NCBI GenBank assembly: GCA_963682175.1
Contig: OY821784.1
Coordinates: forward strand, 28,935,621 to 28,999,620
Length of the DNA stretch: 64,000 nt
Direction: 5' to 3'
Source of the DNA: Triglochin maritima
Lineage: Eukaryota; Streptophyta; Magnoliopsida; Alismatales; Juncaginaceae
In this document: piece by piece, positions 59,871-64,000 of the stretch
How the letters are laid out: every line of letters begins with the position of its first letter
Numbering within the stretch: position 1 is the stretch's first letter
The notes under the pieces: generated by a model
The model's database searches: none
What the model was told of the DNA's origin: nothing
The model's input: the letters and a program-made list of their open reading frames with translations, nothing else
Translations under genes and position numbers: made by a program

Positions 59871-61531
59871 CTAAAACATATGCACTATGTATGTTTGGTC
59901 CAACAACATTATTGTTTTCATCTGATGGCCATCGTTATCTACACCCAACCATTTTTCAGATCCTATGGAAACTCCAAAGAGAGATGAGGGGGACTTCGAG
60001 GAGATTTTCTGCGCTAATGGCGGGGTCATAACAATCCATTTACAATTAAAATTCGTCAGCTCCATCACGATCCATTTACGACGACTTTCCTCATCCCCGT
60101 AGCCTACAAATACCTCTCGCTTTGTCGAAGATTCAAATACCACACCATATTCGATGTAATCGTTTGATCCTGGTGTTATCCCGCAATAACGAGCTAGTTC
60201 TAGACAATCCCACAGGGTAGGTGGTTGGTTGGCCTTCAACTCACAATAAAACAAGTCCTTCTGTGCTACGACATCGATGAAGTTTGTTAATTTGTCATTC
60301 AGAAGTTGTATTGATGGTGTGGTGCGTGGTTTTTTTTTCTTGGCTGCCTTTTCTGCTATGCCTTTGGGTTTCTGGACCGATTCTACCACATTCTCAGCAG
60401 ACTCCGCATTACCATCCTCCTCATCAACTTGACCAGCACCGCTTACATGTGATGAGCCGCTTGCATTGCTCTATAGTTTACCTTTTGCACCACTTTTCTC
60501 GAAATGCAAAATGTAGCAGCGCCTCGAGCAACTCATTTGTCAAATATTAAACACATTTTCTCTTCAAACAGAATAGGTACATACTTGAACTCCTCCATCC
60601 CCGGGCGACCCTACGTTAATTAAGAAACCAAGTTTAATTACATTAACTCACATTGTTTCAAATCTTTAATAAAGGGGTTGATTTATGTAGGTGTTTATGA
60701 GCAACAACATTAGCTAGGAGAATGATATACGTAGCAACATTAGCAACTTTTATAATCTCCTTCATTTACGTGCTTCCCAGCCCACCATCACAACTTTATG
60801 TAGGCTTAGCCAACAAAGATGCATAAATCTTTATATCCAAGATGATTATGCTAATTAGTTAACCCCTCAACAATAGCTATCTGGTAGTTATAAGAATTTA
60901 GGGAGAAATTTTGACTTACGGTTGCATTCTCCCTCCACCATTTATCATCCATCACGAGTGTTTGACGATTCCCGTCCCACCCTTTACCTGTGTGTGATTG
61001 TAACCACTTCCAAGTCATGTATCTTCTTCTTTGGTTATTCCAATGATTTCTCAAATTTTCCAATGTGTAATTTAGTTTCGTTTCCCGATTGAAATTATGT
61101 ATCAGATTTCTCCTTCCAACTTCATTCAAATATGTCCCCGGTCGGTTACCTACCTAGACTTCGTCTGCACATAAGTGAACAAAGATAGTGTGTCGTTCTA
61201 CTGTCCAGTTGGCCTTCCTTGACGATTGACCAGGGACCATTTCAATAACTCTGTCACCTGCCATATTCAGAGCCATTACTTGTGGATCACGTGGAAGATC
61301 AAGTTCGTTGACAAGGGACTGTGGATTTGTAGAGGACACAACAAAACCACTTTGCATGCCACTATTGTAAACATCCTCAAAGGAGATAGAATAAGGCACT
61401 AAGTCCCCATTGCAATCAGTGTAGAGGCGATGTGTTGGTGAGCTTGATCCATCCATTTGATGATGGCCTATGTCCTGTGCATTTGCAACAACAATATAGC
61501 TGTAATAACGTGACGAATGCACATCAAGCAA
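59871..61531 (-). pseudogene. Myb/SANT-like protein gene of a PIF/Harbinger element, decayed
   Basis: Minus strand. The Myb/SANT-like DNA-binding domain begins near 61220 (ANWTVERHTIFVHLCADEV), is interrupted by TAG at 61154-61156, and continues with LNEVGRRNLIHNF, NHWNNQRRRYMTWKWL and MDDKWWRENAT. GTAAGT follows, a likely intron donor. Further exon material at 60389-59871 holds a basic KAAKKKKPR segment and a DEESRRKWI end. At least one more stop is seen (near 60475). In PIF/Harbinger elements a Myb-like protein works with the DDE transposase, which lies just upstream here. Confidence 0.7.
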
Positions 61532-62089
61532 ATTAAATATATAACAGATTATGGAAGAAAAAACTCATTGAAATGGCAAATTTTATAAGTCCACATGTAC
61601 TATTACTACATTACACGGACTGATAGTTAAAAATATTGTTTTCAACGAAATACAACCAATCAGCTTTGATAAAACATAACCTCTAGAAGTTGTTAACAAA
61701 CCTTTACAATCTTAAAATTGAGCACGAACCAGAGGAGGGAAAAGTTGTGATGCCGGAGGAGGTCTTTGTGGTTCCTGAAGACGTCGCGGAGGTGGTGCGG
61801 TGACGGCTGTAAATGACACAAGATGAAGGCTAACTTAGAAAGAATATGTGGAGAAAAACGGAGGAAGACGAACTTAAAACAACCAAAAACGAACTTAAAA
61901 CTTACATGTGGAGAGAGACGGAGGAAGAAGGAGAAGAGGGCCGGAGAAGTGGAGGAGAGCTTGGGAGCTCGCTGCGGTGCCGGAGACGGTGCGGATCGGT
62001 CGGAGATCGGTCGCGGAGGAGAGTTCGGTCGCGGGACGGCTAGGGTTTGGGTGGGTGATCTTCTAAAATGAATGAAAGAAAGCACGTCT
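61532..62089. other. Sequence between Harbinger remnants and the GACGTC array
   Basis: No domain-bearing gene. The part 61820-62060 is purine-rich (GGAGGAAGACGAA-type) and gives artefact frames on both strands. Confidence 0.4.
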
Positions 62090-62111
62090 GTCCGATTTCT
62101 TTAAGACCTAT

Positions 62112-62452
62112 AGACGTCGGATGTTATATAACGCCGACGTCTATACCTCGACGTCTATATGGATGGAGTATAGACGTCGGTCTTACATTACGTCCGACGT
62201 CTATAGGGAGACGTCTATACCCTATAGACGTCAGATTCACAAGGTACACAAACGGCCGACGTCTATAGGTCGACGTCTATACCCTATAGACGTCAGCTAA
62301 ACGTGTTATTCCCAAACCCGACGTCTATAGTACTACATAGACGTCGGCCTCACTGAAGACCGACGTCCATTCTGTCCTCTGCCCACTAGACGTCGGTGGT
62401 TATAACGGCCGACGTCTATTGGGCGACGAGTAAAGTCTATTCTGCACTAGTG
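62112..62452. repeat. GACGTC palindrome array with CACTA-like terminus
   Basis: About 15 GACGTC hexamers in 305 bp, mostly as TATAGACGTCGG or its complement CCGACGTCTATA in alternating orientation, so pairs form hairpins. The right edge read inward is CACTAGTGCAGAATAGAC, which starts with CACTA. Arrays of short inverted repeats next to a CACTA end are typical subterminal regions of CACTA (En/Spm) transposons. The other terminus was not found. Confidence 0.75.
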
Positions 62453-62466
62453 ACAAATTAAACTAC

Positions 62467-63149
62467 TCAACCACGGGCAATGACATCACATATATTGTCC
62501 TTAAATGTAGTCATATTGACATCATCACCGGTGTTGGATGAGCTCGGTTCACTTGGGGACGGTGGCTCACTACACTCAGTCATTTGTTCGGCCTCTTCGA
62601 TCAACTCATCAGACTTTTCGTCAATTATGAAGTTGTGTATTGCCATTGCCACATTTACAAGCATAGCGTGGGACTCCAACGGATAAGGACTCATGTGTTT
62701 CAACAATGCACACTGCTTCTTAAGAACTCCAAAAGATCTCTCAATTACATTCCTCAATGAAGAATGCATGTTGTTAAAGAATTCGTCCCGATTACGAGGT
62801 TGGGCATTCCTGAAGTCTTGCAAGTGATAACAAATTCTACGATAGGGCGCTAGAAAGCCTTTCCTGTTCTGATAACCCGCATCGACTAGGTAGTACTTAT
62901 TTGTTTCGAACATAACAATTAATGAATTAAGACACTCTATTTTCATACTAATTTAAGCATAAAGGAGTTGATTTTACCGTTTGGCGGTAACGGGAAATTG
63001 TACTTGCTATCTGATAGGGCCTCATTCAGAATTCTACTATCATGTGCACTTCCCTTCCATCCAGAAATTGCAAATGTGATCCTCATCCGAAAATCACAGA
63101 AGGCCAGAACATTTTGCGTTGTGTGCTTATGGTCTCGACCGGAATGGTA
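62467..63149 (-). pseudogene. PIF/Harbinger transposase (DDE_Tnp_4), truncated
   Basis: Minus strand. Upstream exon at 63149-62979 has NVLAFCDFRMRITFAISGW and KGSAHDSRILNEAL, with a GT donor near 62978. Downstream exon ending at 62467 has KYYLVDAGYQNRKGFLAPYR, then RNVIERSFGVLKKQ and AIHNFI, the C-terminal part of the DDE domain. The intron boundary is not settled. The N-terminal half is missing because an LTR is inserted at 63155. The stop is about 15 bp from the CACTA-like terminus. Confidence 0.85.
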
Positions 63150-63154
63150 TGTTA

Positions 63155-64000
63155 TGTTAGGATCTATGGCCCTCTAATCGATAGAAAAATGCGGAATTAA
63201 AAATACTAATCGAAGGATTAAGGAAGAGACAATTGCAAACCACAAATTCGTCGACACCGGAGTTTAGAGAGGTTCGACACCCACACCCGGGTCCTAGTCC
63301 TCCTCACAAGCCTCGCTCGATCCCCCGAGCCTCGCTTACGGTTCCACTAACCGATCTCCGTTCCGGGCCGAGACCAACGCCGTTTACAACACCGAGCCTC
63401 GCGAACAACCTCGCCTCGCTCGTGTCTCCTCTCACAACCCGAGAGGGAGCTTCCTCGAAGCTTTACAACTTGGTGATTCTTGAATAAGGAATTGGAATCA
63501 CAATCTAACTAACACTCTATACTATAGCACACTTGGATATGATATGGAATTGGATATGCAAGTGGTGAAGTTTAGGCTTGAGTGTTGTGGATTGAGAGCT
63601 TGAAGATGGAGAGGATTTGGCTTTGAGTATTGGATAGATAGGAAGTGTTCAAGATGTCCAAAGCAACCAAATGAGGTCCTATTTATAAGCCTTCAAGCTC
63701 ATCTAGCCGTTTGGGAGTTGATGGGGAATGGACCAATGAGAAAGCAAGATGTGACTTAAGCTCGGCCAGAAATCGAGACAGATTCGGTCGACCGTTATCC
63801 ACACGGTAGTCTGAAACATTGGTCTGAACAAAGAACTCGGTTGACCGATTATGTATCGGATTACCGTTCACCAACCTCCAGTAGCTTTTATCTATTTAGC
63901 CCTAATTAAATTCGGTTCACCGAAGTCCATTCGGTTCACCGTTCCAAGGTGGACAGTAGAATTGATTGGGCTCTGATCTACTCAAGTTCGGTTGACCGTG
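63155..64000 (-). mobile_element. LTR (family A), minus orientation, runs off the window
   Basis: On the minus strand it ends CATAGATCCTAACA, as does the 19455-20115 copy. TATAAATA is on the minus strand at 63680-63687. CGGTCGACCG and its decayed forms CGGTTGACCG and CGGTTCACCG lie at 63785-64000, upstream of the TATA. It interrupts the Harbinger transposase. Its other end is outside the window. Confidence 0.85.

Noticed and set aside
61693..62085. Minus-strand Pro/Ser-rich frame and plus-strand Arg/Glu-rich frames
   Set aside because: Purine-rich low-complexity sequence produces open frames on both strands; no domain found.
62112..62416. CRISPR-like array of short repeats
   Set aside because: Repeats alternate in orientation with irregular spacing in a plant genome; CACTA subterminal repeats explain it.

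Overview
The window is nuclear DNA from a flowering plant, probably a eudicot. It is AT-rich, has many-exon genes with GT-AG introns, and is full of LTR retrotransposons, hAT, PIF/Harbinger and foldback DNA elements. I find only two intact host genes, both on the minus strand. The species cannot be named from the sequence.

Layout. 1-3.6 kb: gene-free, with a hAT-like non-autonomous element and a patchwork of short copied segments. 3.6-16.8 kb: a complete 19-exon gene for the histone H2B mono-ubiquitin ligase HUB1 (Bre1 type), followed upstream by its promoter (about 17.0-17.43 kb). 17.45-25 kb: decayed hAT transposases and LTRs, including two LTRs in tail-to-tail orientation. 26.5-28 kb: a solo LTR. 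29.07-30.55 kb: a non-autonomous hAT with a perfect 8-bp target duplication. 31.6-39.6 kb: a Ty1/Copia retrotransposon on the minus strand with young, nearly identical LTRs but several coding breaks. 40.48-42.54 kb: a long solo LTR. 42.69-44.82 kb: a five-exon gene for the minor-spliceosome U11/U12 25-kDa protein. 47.3-49.9 kb: a decayed hAT transposase gene. 50.4-56 kb: stacked degenerate LTRs. 57.28-59.05 kb: a 1.76-kb foldback element with a 9-bp target duplication. 59.9-63.15 kb: a decayed PIF/Harbinger pair (Myb/SANT-like and transposase genes) with a dense GACGTC palindrome array between them. 63.15-64 kb: another LTR, cutting the Harbinger transposase.

How it works together. HUB1 (nuclear H2B ubiquitination) and the U11/U12-25K protein (minor intron recognition) are unrelated housekeeping functions. 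The rest is transposon sequence at different stages of decay.

The most unusual signal is a 10-bp palindrome, CGGTCGACCG, repeated in clusters inside several LTRs. In the LTRs where a TATAAATA box is visible it lies on the upstream side of that box. Some LTRs that carry it do not otherwise look alike. It looks like a regulatory site array in the U3 promoter region; this is inference.
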